Part shown: piece by piece, positions 1 through 8,767 of the stretch
Numbering within the stretch: position 1 is the stretch's first letter
Layout of the letters: every line of letters starts with the position of its first letter
Made by a program: the position numbers and the translations under genes
DNA from: Pseudoneobacillus sp052180215
GTDB taxonomy: Bacteria; Bacillota; Bacilli; Bacillales; Cytobacillaceae
Direction: 5' to 3'
Assembly: GCF_052180215.1 (NCBI RefSeq)
Contig: NZ_CP197471.1
Coordinates: 3,868,001 to 3,932,000, forward strand
DNA length: 64,000 nucleotides
The notes under the pieces: generated by a model
The model's input: only the letters and a program-made list of their open reading frames with translations
The model's database searches: none
Told to the model about the DNA's origin: nothing

Positions 1-50
1 ATATTTTTTAATATTATAACTTCTCTTTGGAAAGTTGGGAATCGGAATTA

Positions 51-764
51 TTATCCTCTGGCGATTGTGATGGAGTGTATAGATGTGGCTCCAGCTGATT
101 TCAGGAGTTTGGCGGCATGTCTTAGAGTGGAACCAGTTGTGTAGATATCATCGATAATGAGGATCTTTCCTTTTATCGATTGTGTAGTTTGAAAGACTTG
201 AGAAAGATGAATCCGTTCCGTTCGGGACTTTTTGGATTGTTTTTCGGTATGTATTCTTGTTAGGAGGTGGGTGGGTATGAATCCAGATTCGGTGATTAGA
301 GCTTCGGATTGATTAAAACCTCTTTCATAAAGGCGTTCTTGGCTTAGTGGAATAGGAACAATAGCATCAGGTTTAATATCTCTTATCTTAGCTTTGATAT
401 CTTCTGCAAATAGTTTTGCTAAAACATAATCTCCTCGATATTTAAACTTAGCTATGATTTCTTTTAGGAAGTCATTGTAGATATAGATGGAGTGGTTTTG
501 AGTAAGGACTCCTTTATAAAAAGAGGCTGCTTCCCAACGAGTACAATCCTTGCATAAATTTCCGTTACGAAATTGTGGGTCTAATTGGTTGAAAGGTCGA
601 CCACAAATCTTGCATGTCTCTCCCTCAATTGGCTGTAACTTGCCTTTACACTCTTTAGATAAATATACTTTTTTATCAGGCAGGATTAAATCCCCCCATC
701 CCATTGGACTATCAATCTCCTCATGGCAAACCAAACACCGATCTTTCGTAAATATACTTCTCAT
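51..764 (-). CDS. comFC: ComFC, competence-associated phosphoribosyltransferase-like protein
   Basis: Late competence protein acting in the cytoplasm with ComFA during transformation. The sequence shows Cys pairs near the N-terminus (CLVC, then CKICGRP and CKDC) consistent with a zinc ribbon, and a C-terminal type I PRTase PRPP loop (IIDDIYTTGST). From the chosen ATG it is 237 residues, close to B. subtilis ComFC. The frame stays open upstream to 860, but that extension is encoded by a GGGGGTC palindromic repeat; GAGGGG sits before ATG 764, so I start there (ATG 767 is also possible). Comes after comFA in the same direction. comFB, which lies between them in B. subtilis, is absent. Confidence 0.9.
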   Translation of the reverse strand: MRSIFTKDRCLVCHEEIDSPMGWGDLILPDKKVYLSKECKGKLQPIEGETCKICGRPFNQLDPQFRNGNLCKDCTRWEAASFYKGVLTQNHSIYIYNDFLKEIIAKFKYRGDYVLAKLFAEDIKAKIRDIKPDAIVPIPLSQERLYERGFNQSEALITESGFIPTHLLTRIHTEKQSKKSRTERIHLSQVFQTTQSIKGKILIIDDIYTTGSTLRHAAKLLKSAGATSIHSITIARG

Positions 765-788
765 CATTCCCCTCATCCTTTCACATAG

Positions 789-840
789 TAACGCATTAAC
801 CCACCGGGGGTCTGACCCCCGGTGCTTTAAAGTGTTAAAA
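789..840. repeat. GGGGGTC palindromic element, copy A
   Basis: Palindromic core GGGGGTCTGACCCCC with flanks resembling TAACGCATTAA and GCTTTAAAGTGTTAAA. It lies 12 bp after the comFA stop codon and occupies the comFA-comFC junction. Other copies are near 4143, 33951, 44931 and 49082. It could fold as a strong hairpin in the transcript. Confidence 0.85.
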
Positions 841-852
841 CATATCTGTTCT

Positions 853-2256
853 TTAGTCAATTAATCCTTGTCTTTTAGCTTGTTGGTTCATTTGGTGGAT
901 TTGTTTATAGGCTTTTATCATGGCTTCGGTTTTGCCGTAGTGGAAAAAGGTGATGTTTCCGTTTGGGTGTTGGGCACTGCGGCCGACACGGCCAGCAATT
1001 TGGACGAGGGCACTTTCAGTGAAGATCTTTTCTTCTGCTCCTACTACCGCGACATCAAGGTTCGGGAAGGTTACTCCCCTTTCAAGAATCGTTGTGGTTA
1101 ATAGAATGGGAGTATCCTTGTTTCGCATGGCTTGAACTTTTTCTTTCCGGAGTGGATCTTCTGCATGGACTGCTTCTATCCGTGGGTCTAATTTCTGAAG
1201 GATTGGGAGTGCTTTTTCCATTAGGCTTATGTTAGGAAAGAACATGAGTGCTTGCTTTTGTTGTTGGAGACGTTCCTTTGTCCATTGAAGGATATTTGCT
1301 GGTATTCTATGTTTCGCAAGCTTCTTTTTCCAATTTCCACACCAGACAAATTTAGGCAATGGTAATGGATGACGATGAAATCTGGCGGGGATTGTGATGA
1401 AGTTTCTTTTTCCTAGTTTGCATTCTCGTTGCCATTTTTCACTTGGGGTGGCGGTGAGGAAAACGAGTGAGGATTTTTCCTTTCTTGCTTGTTGTACAGC
1501 ATATCGTAAGGATTCGTCAGCTGTATAAGGAAAGGCATCCACCTCGTCTATAATCATCATGTCAAAAGCTCTATAAAATCTTAGTAATTGATGGGTAGTA
1601 GAAATCGTGAATGGGGCAAATATGTGGCGGTCTTCACTTCCTCCATACAATGATGCGACCAGAATCTCAGGAAAGACTTTTTGAAGACGTGGAGTTAATT
1701 CTAGGACCACATCCGTTCTTGGGGAAGCTAGGCAAACTCTTTTCCCTTGTTGAAGTGCCTTTTCAATACCAGCAAACAGAACCTCCGTTTTCCCTGCTCC
1801 ACATACTGCCCATACGAGTAGATCTTGGTTGTGTTCTACCGCTTCCACTACTCTATTAGAAGCAGGCCTTTGTCCTTCCGATAGTTGACCTTCCCATTTA
1901 AGAGGATTTAATAGGGGCTGAATTTTAGCAGGAGGTCCACTCCAACCAACCAAGAAGGTACATGAACTTACCCGCCCCATCATAATGCATTTGCGACAAT
2001 AGTGACTAGATTCTCCACACCTTGCACTTGGAAATACAGCAAACAAACTAGGATCTTGATTTCCACATCGGTTACATGTTAACCGCTTTTTTACTTCTAT
2101 CAAACCAGGTCGATATTGAATATAGTCATTTTCGAGGTGCTGCTGGATTTCTTCTTTTGGAAAAGGAATGTCTTCTAAGAGGAGTTGTTTGCCAGTTAGG
2201 AAGGATTGGAGTTGAGGGTTAAATTTGAAGGATGAATTATTAGGAGGAACTTGCAA
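853..2256 (-). CDS. comFA: ComFA, DNA uptake ATPase/helicase
   Basis: Superfamily 2 DEAD-box-like ATPase needed for DNA uptake in competent cells, working at the inner face of the membrane. Visible: four-Cys zinc finger (C61, C64, C87, C90), Walker A GAGKTE at about 153-158, DEVD box at about 237-240, TATPS motif III and QIAGRVGRS motif VI. Length 467 residues equals the family norm (about 463 in B. subtilis). Start is TTG with AGGTG five bases upstream. Follows degV in the comF order known from B. subtilis; transcription by ComK is expected from knowledge of the family but I did not identify a K-box. Confidence 0.95.
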   Translation of the reverse strand: MQVPPNNSSFKFNPQLQSFLTGKQLLLEDIPFPKEEIQQHLENDYIQYRPGLIEVKKRLTCNRCGNQDPSLFAVFPSARCGESSHYCRKCIMMGRVSSCTFLVGWSGPPAKIQPLLNPLKWEGQLSEGQRPASNRVVEAVEHNQDLLVWAVCGAGKTEVLFAGIEKALQQGKRVCLASPRTDVVLELTPRLQKVFPEILVASLYGGSEDRHIFAPFTISTTHQLLRFYRAFDMMIIDEVDAFPYTADESLRYAVQQARKEKSSLVFLTATPSEKWQRECKLGKRNFITIPARFHRHPLPLPKFVWCGNWKKKLAKHRIPANILQWTKERLQQQKQALMFFPNISLMEKALPILQKLDPRIEAVHAEDPLRKEKVQAMRNKDTPILLTTTILERGVTFPNLDVAVVGAEEKIFTESALVQIAGRVGRSAQHPNGNITFFHYGKTEAMIKAYKQIHQMNQQAKRQGLID

Positions 2257-2304
2257 TTGAACACCTGCTTTCTTTTGGATATTAAAGTATTACATACACT
2301 TACT

Positions 2305-2400
2305 CTATTGGACTATCCTTGACTTATCTGAGAGGGTTTTGTCCAATAGAGCCCTTGTATTTGACTATATTTGCTTCATCAGAGGATGTTTTGTCCAATA
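2305..2400. repeat. GTCCAATA inverted and direct repeats upstream of comFA
   Basis: CTATTGGAC at 2305-2313 pairs with GTCCAATAG at 2341-2349, and GTCCAATA recurs at 2393-2400. The segment GTTTTGTCCAATA is repeated at 52-bp distance. It lies between degV and comFA; the role is unknown. Confidence 0.5.
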
Positions 2401-2481
2401 AAGTATTCGAGTAGAAATAAAAACGCCCCTCCGAAAAAATCTCAGAATGACGTTTATCTTAGAAGTATTTCTATCTCTGTA

Positions 2482-3321
2482 TTATTTCTTAACCCAACCA
2501 AGCCCCATGGAGCCTTCGCCAAGATGTGTTCCGATTACGGCTCCAAAATAACTAATCATGAATTCCACATTTGGGAACTGTTCCTCGAGTTCAGTTTTCC
2601 ATTCATGAGCTTCCTCTTCGCGATTTGCATGAATGATAACTGCACGAAACGGCTCACCGCTAGCAACTGCTTGTCCCAACAAATCCTCAATACGTTTCAT
2701 TGCTTTTTTGCGGGTGCGAATTTTTTCAAATGGGACAATTTTTTTATCTTCAAAACGTAATAAAGGCTTAACTTGTAATAAACTTCCGATAAATGCTTGG
2801 GCACTTGATAAGCGACCACCTCTTTGTAGATGAGACAAATCATCAACCATGAAATAGGCATCGACTGTTTCCTTCATTTCCGCTAGTCGAACCATGATTT
2901 CTTCCGGTGACTTCCCTTGCTTGGCCCAATCTGCTGCTTCTAACGCATAAAAACCTTGAACCATACAGCTGATTTCAGAGTCAAAGGCGTATACTTTAAT
3001 GTCCTCAACCATCGTGCCAGCTGTAATGGCACCTTGATAGGTCCCGCTTATGCCGCTAGATAAATGAATGCTAATAACCGCATCATAGTCCTTGGCTAAT
3101 TTTTCAAAAAGTTGGACGAACTGGCCAATTGGTGGTTGTGAAGTTGTTGGAAGGTCCCTCACTTTGACTTCCTCATAAAACTCAGCTGCACTGATCTCTA
3201 CTTCTTCTTGATAGGTTTCCTGCCCAAAGATGACACTTAGCGGAATCATATGTATATTAAGTTGTTCTCGCAATTCCTTTGGGATGTATGCTGTACTATC
3301 CGTGACAACTGCCGTTTTCAT
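2482..3321 (-). CDS. degV: DegV family fatty-acid-binding protein
   Basis: DegV/FakB-type protein of 279 residues. Family members bind a fatty acid and, as FakB, present it to the FakA kinase. The N-terminus MKTAVVTDSTAYIP, the TSQPP motif near residue 60 and SGISGTYQGA near 90 are the family signatures around the ligand pocket. In B. subtilis the gene lies directly between degU and comFA. Here a chemoreceptor gene and a small ORF separate it from degU. No fakA is in the window, so a FakB role is inferred from family only. Confidence 0.9.
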   Translation of the reverse strand: MKTAVVTDSTAYIPKELREQLNIHMIPLSVIFGQETYQEEVEISAAEFYEEVKVRDLPTTSQPPIGQFVQLFEKLAKDYDAVISIHLSSGISGTYQGAITAGTMVEDIKVYAFDSEISCMVQGFYALEAADWAKQGKSPEEIMVRLAEMKETVDAYFMVDDLSHLQRGGRLSSAQAFIGSLLQVKPLLRFEDKKIVPFEKIRTRKKAMKRIEDLLGQAVASGEPFRAVIIHANREEEAHEWKTELEEQFPNVEFMISYFGAVIGTHLGEGSMGLGWVKK

Positions 3322-3410
3322 AAAAGAGTTACCATCCTTCGTTTTTTCTCTACTATATGTACTTGCTCTATTTTATATGATTGCGAGAAAAATTGCACTT
3401 ATTTGGAAGT

Positions 3411-3443
3411 AAAAAAGGAAGCATGAATGTATCAAGCTTCCTT
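3411..3443 (-). terminator. Rho-independent terminator of the 53-residue ORF
   Basis: On the minus strand AAGGAAGC and GCTTCCTT form an 8-bp stem followed by a T run. The stem overlaps the stop codon of the small ORF at 3432-3593. Confidence 0.75.
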
Positions 3444-3593
3444 CTGGTTGGTAATCTCTGTATCTATGACTTTCACTAATTTTTGTTTGATTTCATTGAA
3501 AAAACTTTCTACTGATAGATCTCTACTAGTAATTCCTTTTTGATAAGCATCCATAATAATGGACATAAATAGCTCCTGTTGTTCATTAGACAT
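3432..3593 (-). CDS. Small hypothetical protein, 53 aa
   Basis: Short ORF starting MSNEQQELFM and ending TNQKEA, with GGAAGGG nine bases before the ATG and a terminator hairpin overlapping its end. Predicted mostly helical, soluble and charged, with no signal peptide or membrane segment. I do not recognise the family. An in-frame ATG six codons upstream is less well placed relative to the ribosome site. The terminator and the ribosome site make it likely to be real. Confidence 0.6.
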   Translation of the reverse strand: MSNEQQELFMSIIMDAYQKGITSRDLSVESFFNEIKQKLVKVIDTEITNQKEA

Positions 3594-4030
3594 AGGCAAA
3601 ATCCCTTCCATTACGTAGACACTGCTTTAACTATAGGGCAAATAAAGGGCAGTGTAAACGGGATGTCATTGTTTAAATGTGAATAATTTCTAAACCTTTT
3701 CCCAAAGAGCAAAAAAACAAAACTTCCAATTTATACCTTTACTATTATACAACCTTTTTCCTACTACTGGAAATATATTCTATATAAATACCAAATATAC
3801 GTATATAACCAGGGTTGTCCTCTATTCTTTTAAAGCCTTTTGTCTAAATCTAACTTCTTATAGAATTTGAACCTGAAAAACTATGTTGAAGAAGTATTCA
3901 GTTATTATTTTCTTGATAACATCCTATTCCCTATTGCTTGTCTATGTGATGAAAAACTCACAGGTCAAATAACCATTTTGTGATGTTGGGGGAACGGCCA
4001 ACTGTAAAATCTTGTATCCAGATCACAAAT
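3594..4030. other. Intergenic region without a supported gene
   Basis: AT-rich stretch between the 53-residue ORF and the 21-bp array. It holds an imperfect hairpin near 3623-3657 (CACTGCTTTA against TAAAGGGCAGTG). A 29-codon hydrophobic ORF near 3880 has no ribosome site. No gene is supported. Confidence 0.5.
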
Positions 4031-4123
4031 GGTTGATAAGTTCGCCAAAGCGGTTGATAAATTTGAAAAACGGTTGATAAATACCCAATTGCGGTTGATA
4101 AACTTTAAATATCGGTTGAAAAA
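4031..4123 (+). repeat. 21-bp phased array of five CGGTTGATAAA units
   Basis: Units begin with GGTTG at 4031, 4052, 4072, 4093 and 4114, giving spacings of 21, 20, 21 and 21 bp. The unit is 11 bp (CGGTTGATAAA), the spacers are not conserved. An inverted counterpart lies at 6324-6417, so the two arrays bracket the chemoreceptor gene. Confidence 0.85.
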
Positions 4124-4142
4124 CCACAAATAACAAAACTAA

Positions 4143-4196
4143 CCTTTAACACATTAAAGCAGTGGGGGTCAGACCCCCACCGCTTTAATGCGTTAT
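4143..4196. repeat. GGGGGTC palindromic element, copy B
   Basis: Core GTGGGGGTCAGACCCCCAC with flanks TTTAACACATTAAAGC and GCTTTAATGCGTTA. Its edge supplies the TAA stop codon of the chemoreceptor gene, so it abuts the coding end exactly. Confidence 0.85.
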
Positions 4197-6175
4197 AGTT
4201 TAAACTTCTTAATCGAATCCTGCAGTTCTTCTGCCATATTGGCCAGGGCAGAGGATGAAGCGGCAATTTCTTGCATGGAGGCTAGTTGTTGTTCGGTTGC
4301 AGCGGATACGTCCTGGCTTTGTGCCGAGGTTTCTTCTGCAATTTCTTCAATTTCACTTGCCGTTTCCACCATTTTTTCGGTTCCTTGCGAGATTTGCTGA
4401 ATGGAGCTTGTGATTTCTTTTATTTGGTCGCTAACCATTACCACGAATTTATTGATTTGTTTAAAGGAGGAACCTGCGTTGTGTACGACTTCGATTCCCT
4501 TTTCTACTTCCTTCGTTCCTTTACCCATTGATTCTACGGCAATTTGGGTTTCTGATTGAATAGATGTGATTAATTGACGAATACTTTCAGTTGAGCGAGA
4601 GGATTGCTCGGCTAATTTACGAACCTCATCGGCTACAACCGCGAAGCCTTTACCTTGTTCCCCCGCTCTTGCGGCTTCAATCGCTGCATTTAAGGCTAAA
4701 AGGTTGGTTTGTCCTGCAATATCTGATATCACATCCGCGATTTGGCTAATTTCCTTGGAACGTTCTCCAAGAGATTGAACGACTTGACCGATTTGCTTCA
4801 CGGTATCGTTAATATGATTCATTTGCTCAATCGATGATTGAATAGCTTGTTCCCCGTCTGCTACCACACTTGAAGCTTCTGAAGAAGTGCTTGCTACTTG
4901 TTTCGTGTTCATGGTAATCTGTTGAATTTCTTCTGCCATTTCTCTAACGATTTGATTGCTTGCTCTTAATTTGCTGGTTTGAACTTCAGTACCTGATGCA
5001 ACTTCCTGGATCGAATTGGCCACCTGTTCGGTCGCACTGTTATTTTGTTCTGAGCTAGCCATTAATTCCTCAGATGATGATGCAAGTTGATCGGCTTTAT
5101 CTCCTACATGGTGAATTAAATCTCTTAAAGAACTAACCATATTGTTAAAAGCAATACCCAACTGCCCCAGTTCATCATTCGATTTCACTTGAACATCGGA
5201 AGTCAAGTCTCCCTCACTTACTTGTTCCGTTACTTTTACCAATCTGTTTAACGGACGAGTAATCGATAATGTAATAAGCACAGAAAGAGCTACCCCTAAT
5301 ACGATAAAAATAGAAATAACGATCAGCGATGAAATTAAAATCGGCTGTGAAGCTTCAGTCCCTTCACTCAAGCTCATTGTTCCAGCTATTTTTAACCCAG
5401 AAAGCTTATTAGTAGTGAAAAACAGTGATTTTTTCTCACCCTTGTAACGATAGGAAGCACGCCCTTCTTGTTCTTGAATAACCTTTTTGGTCCATTCTTC
5501 TTTTGCTTCTGACCCTATTTTTTCACTTGGATGCACGAGATAATTTCCTTTTGCACTTAAAATGAATGGGTAACCTTTTTCTCCGATTTTAATCCCTTTT
5601 GCAATTTTTTCCATAGAGGATAAACTTAGGTCAATCCCAACGACCCCAGAACCATCCTTTAACTCTTGAGCAAAAGTAATTAACACATCCCCTGAAACAG
5701 CATCTACATATGGTTCCGTAATGATTGCCTTTCCACCATTTGCTTTTGCATCCTTGTACCACGGACGGGTTCTTGCATCAAAATCAGCTGGTAAATCGGC
5801 ATCCGGCTGGATGATTAATTTACCTGATTCGGTACCTAAATAAATCGCAACCGCATCTTTATGAAGTTTCATATATTGGGCAAGCGAGTTTCTAGTTAGC
5901 TCCATTTCAGTTTCTGAAGCTGACTGTTGGTTTAGCTTTTCTGCGAAAAATGAAATATCGTTCATATTGGATTCCATAAAATCATTTATGTAAGAATCAA
6001 GGAGTTTGACATTTTCTTGAGCACCTAAGTCGATTTTTTTAGTGATCTCTTTCTCAGCATTTTGAAAAGAAATGAGGCCAATCAAAATGGTAGGCACTAG
6101 TAAAATAAATAAAAAGGAGGCTATTAATTTTTTACTAATCGTCATGCGGAATTTCGTTTTCTTCTGTTTTTTCAT
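4193..6175 (-). CDS. Methyl-accepting chemotaxis protein (dCache-HAMP-MA)
   Basis: Transmembrane chemoreceptor of 660 residues that would signal to CheA. One N-terminal membrane helix (about 14-36), an extracellular double-Cache-like sensor (about 40-275), a second helix (about 280-305), a HAMP domain (about 305-360), and a long methyl-accepting coiled coil whose conserved hairpin tip contains TNLLALNAAIEAARAGE. AAGAAGGG seven bases before ATG is the ribosome site. A sigma-D promoter lies upstream. In B. subtilis no receptor gene lies between degV and degU, so this is a lineage-specific insertion, bracketed by inverted 21-bp arrays. The ligand cannot be told from sequence. Confidence 0.93.
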   Translation of the reverse strand: MKKQKKTKFRMTISKKLIASFLFILLVPTILIGLISFQNAEKEITKKIDLGAQENVKLLDSYINDFMESNMNDISFFAEKLNQQSASETEMELTRNSLAQYMKLHKDAVAIYLGTESGKLIIQPDADLPADFDARTRPWYKDAKANGGKAIITEPYVDAVSGDVLITFAQELKDGSGVVGIDLSLSSMEKIAKGIKIGEKGYPFILSAKGNYLVHPSEKIGSEAKEEWTKKVIQEQEGRASYRYKGEKKSLFFTTNKLSGLKIAGTMSLSEGTEASQPILISSLIVISIFIVLGVALSVLITLSITRPLNRLVKVTEQVSEGDLTSDVQVKSNDELGQLGIAFNNMVSSLRDLIHHVGDKADQLASSSEELMASSEQNNSATEQVANSIQEVASGTEVQTSKLRASNQIVREMAEEIQQITMNTKQVASTSSEASSVVADGEQAIQSSIEQMNHINDTVKQIGQVVQSLGERSKEISQIADVISDIAGQTNLLALNAAIEAARAGEQGKGFAVVADEVRKLAEQSSRSTESIRQLITSIQSETQIAVESMGKGTKEVEKGIEVVHNAGSSFKQINKFVVMVSDQIKEITSSIQQISQGTEKMVETASEIEEIAEETSAQSQDVSAATEQQLASMQEIAASSSALANMAEELQDSIKKFKL

Positions 6176-6213
6176 GTTGTATCCCTTCTTTACTCTTAGT
6201 ATGTATATGGGAT

Positions 6214-6239
6214 ATATCGGGACGAAACAGAAGAGTTTA
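6214..6239 (-). promoter_or_regulatory. Sigma-D (motility) promoter of the chemoreceptor gene
   Basis: On the minus strand TAAA, 14 bases, then CCCGATAT, against the sigma-D consensus TAAA-N14/16-GCCGATAT: one mismatch. It ends 38 bp before the start codon, the expected place for a motility-regulon receptor. Confidence 0.8.
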
Positions 6240-6323
6240 ACTCATTTTCAAAATTGGCCGAAATTGGCAATATTGAAGGTCGCATTTGATAAAAAAACGG
6301 ATGATTTTTTGTCCTCTCGAACT

Positions 6324-6417
6324 TTTTTCAACCGGTTTTGAAGATTTATCAACCGGAATTCAACTTTTATCAACTGCTCGCAGACATTTAACAACCGAAT
6401 TTCAAATTTATCAACTT
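6324..6417 (-). repeat. 21-bp phased array of five TTTATCAACCG units
   Basis: Units start at 6324, 6345, 6366, 6387 and 6407 (21, 21, 21, 20 bp). The motif is the reverse complement of the 4031-4123 array unit. Spacers are unrelated. The array fills most of the non-coding DNA between degU and the chemoreceptor; open frames across it look spurious. Confidence 0.85.
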
Positions 6418-6511
6418 CCAGCCACAAAACTACCACACAAGCAACCACCCAAATCAAACAAAAAAAGAGCCAGCACCAACCCAAGTCAGCACTCACTCTT
6501 TCCCATATTCC

Positions 6512-7201
6512 TTATCTCACAACAACCCAGCCGTTTTTAATCGCTTCCACCACAGCTTGTGTACGGTCATTAACATTCATTTTTTGCAAAATATTACTTA
6601 CATGGTTCTTAACAGTTTTTTCGCTAATAAACAACGCTTCCCCAATACCGCGGTTGCTTTTTCCATCTGCTAGCATTTGCAGCACTTCACATTCGCGGCG
6701 AGTTAGTAAGTGTAATGGGCGACGGATTTCAACTTGCTGGAATGGCGCTTCTCCATCACTGCTTCCACCTACTGCTAAACGGCGATATTCCTTCACTAAG
6801 TTATGAGTTACTTTAGGATGTAAATAAGAACCGCCATCCGCTACTACTTTAACTGCCTCAACAAGTGCATCTGCGTCCATTTCTTTTAAAAGATAGCCAG
6901 TAGCACCTGTCTTCAACGCATGAGATACGTAGTTTTCATCATCATGGATGGATAAGATGATGACTTTTGATTCTGGGTAGCTTTCAATTAATTCACGTGT
7001 CGCTTCTACGCCATTAAGCTTTGGCATATTAATATCCATAATAATCACATCAGGCTTATATTCTTCCACTAAAGCAACAGCTTCGGTTCCGTCATCCCCT
7101 TCTGCTACTACCTCAAAGCTTGGTTCGAAATCTAAAATACGTTTTACCCCTTCGCGAAACAATTGATGATCATCTATAATTACGATTTTTGTTTTTGTCA
7201 T
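6512..7201 (-). CDS. degU: DegU response regulator
   Basis: NarL/FixJ-type response regulator partnered with DegS, controlling secreted enzymes, competence and motility in Bacillus. Receiver domain with D56 as phosphoacceptor (MDINMP context) and C-terminal LuxR-type HTH (TRRECEVLQMLADGKSNRGIGEALFIS region). From ATG 7201 it is 229 residues, the same as B. subtilis DegU, and very similar to it; a frame extension to 7237 adds 12 unlikely residues. Lies 55 bp after degS in the same transcript. DegU is known to affect exoprotease genes, and this window has several secreted proteases. Confidence 0.97.
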   Translation of the reverse strand: MTKTKIVIIDDHQLFREGVKRILDFEPSFEVVAEGDDGTEAVALVEEYKPDVIIMDINMPKLNGVEATRELIESYPESKVIILSIHDDENYVSHALKTGATGYLLKEMDADALVEAVKVVADGGSYLHPKVTHNLVKEYRRLAVGGSSDGEAPFQQVEIRRPLHLLTRRECEVLQMLADGKSNRGIGEALFISEKTVKNHVSNILQKMNVNDRTQAVVEAIKNGWVVVR

Positions 7202-7256
7202 CTTTTTCTCCGCCTCCCTGTTCAGTTCACTCATCATTTTTTTATTTATTTGAAAT

Positions 7257-8417
7257 TTATTTGTTTGCTTTTTCTAATGAGACTAATGGGATCTGAATCA
7301 AAATACCCGCTCCAGCTCCTGGTTTAGAGTCAATGGAGATAACCCCGTGCAATAATTCGATTCGTTCCTTCATTCCTAGTATTCCAAAAGATTGACTTTT
7401 CACTTCATTTACATCGAAGCCTTTACCGTTGTCTTTGACGACTGCCGTTACGCGCTCATCTTTGATTTCAACCTTGACCTGAATCTCACTTGCATTCGCG
7501 TGCTTTAAGGCATTTTGAACAGATTCTTGAATGAGTCGGAATAACGATACCTCATACTTAGATGGCAATCGGCAATCCTGCCCTAAGTTAATAAACGAAA
7601 TTTTCGTACTCTTATGATATTCTTCGGTTGTCTGTAGGTATTTTCTGAGGGTCGGAATGAGTCCTAAGTCATCAAGTGCCATCGGTCGTAAGTCATAAAT
7701 GATTCGACGAACCTCATAGAGCGCTGAGCGAACCATTTTTTTAAAGCTCTTTATTTCCTCCCAGGCTTCTTGTGCGCCTCTTTCATTATAGACTCTTTCA
7801 ATTAAATCCGATCTCATCATGACATTAGCCAACATTTGAGCTGGGCCATCATGAATTTCACGAGATAATCTTTTCCGCTCTTCTTCTTGAGCCTCTATGA
7901 TTTTCAATCCAAAGTCTTGTTTTAATTGGGCATCTTCTAAGGCCTGTCCCATTTCTTTTAAGTCACTCGTTAAGTACGTCATTACAACAGAGACTTGTGA
8001 AATCAATAGATCCGCGCGATCAATCGTTTCCTGTACTCCAATAAGCCTTCGTTCTAAATCATCACGGCGGTTCCGTAATAATTTTTCCTGTTGGCGATTC
8101 ATCGAAAGTTCCATTTGTAACTGATGCGCTTTTTCGTAAGCGTCTCGGACTTCAGCCTCACTAAATTTTTGGAAATTTTGGCTGACCTCTGATAATCGTT
8201 TCCGGGCTAATCGAACTTGAGCATCAAGCTTATCCCCATCATCAATAATTTTAAGAACTAAAATTTTGACTTCCTTTAGTTCTTCCGAGATACTTTCAAA
8301 ATCTTTACGGCATTGTTCCCCAATTTGAAAAATTTCATCCTTACTGTTTCCAACGGTATCAATCATATTATTTAATATTTGGTCAAGCAGTTTCGAATCA
8401 AACTTTTTTTTCGACAT
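7257..8417 (-). CDS. degS: DegS sensor histidine kinase
   Basis: Cytoplasmic histidine kinase of the HisKA_3 family that phosphorylates DegU. N-terminal sensor region of about 170 residues is helical and coiled coil, then the phosphoacceptor His at H189 in REIHDGPAQ, and a HATPase_c domain with N box (ESVQNALKHA) and G box (DNGKGFD). No membrane segments, as in B. subtilis DegS; 386 residues against 385. First gene of the degS-degU pair and divergent from yvyE. Confidence 0.97.
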   Translation of the reverse strand: MSKKKFDSKLLDQILNNMIDTVGNSKDEIFQIGEQCRKDFESISEELKEVKILVLKIIDDGDKLDAQVRLARKRLSEVSQNFQKFSEAEVRDAYEKAHQLQMELSMNRQQEKLLRNRRDDLERRLIGVQETIDRADLLISQVSVVMTYLTSDLKEMGQALEDAQLKQDFGLKIIEAQEEERKRLSREIHDGPAQMLANVMMRSDLIERVYNERGAQEAWEEIKSFKKMVRSALYEVRRIIYDLRPMALDDLGLIPTLRKYLQTTEEYHKSTKISFINLGQDCRLPSKYEVSLFRLIQESVQNALKHANASEIQVKVEIKDERVTAVVKDNGKGFDVNEVKSQSFGILGMKERIELLHGVISIDSKPGAGAGILIQIPLVSLEKANK

Positions 8418-8767
8418 ATTTTCCCTCTTATGCCCTTTGACTTTATTGATATTTTATCGTGAAATAAAATATGTAGCATCTTTTTACATATAAATTATTG
8501 GCCGTTATGATAGAATTCGGTAGAAAGTAACAGTTTCCGTCCGTCATCTTATAACTTTTTGACTATATTTTTGAAAAATTATACCATAATCGATTTTAAA
8601 TCAATAAAATATACCCAGAAATGATTGGTGTGAAACCCTATCTTAATTTATTTTTAACAATAAATATCTGTTATTATAACACGATAATAATTCACTCATA
8701 TTAAAGGAGTATTACAAATTCATGTTAATTCTCCATTAAAAAGCGTAAAAAGAAAGGAGAAAGTCAC
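8418..8767. other. degS-yvyE divergent intergenic region
   Basis: AT-rich region of 350 bp that must carry divergent promoters. On the plus strand TTGACT at 8559 and TACCAT at 8582 are spaced by 17 bp, a possible sigma-A promoter. No ORF, repeat or strong hairpin was seen. Confidence 0.35.

Noticed and set aside
765..860. N-terminal extension of ComFC
   Set aside because: It is encoded by the palindromic repeat and lacks a ribosome site; the better start is 764.
3882..3971. 29-codon hydrophobic plus-strand ORF
   Set aside because: No ribosome site or terminator; length is at chance level in AT-rich DNA.
6248..6496. 82-residue ORF between degU and the chemoreceptor
   Set aside because: It runs across the 21-bp repeat array and promoter and has no ribosome site.
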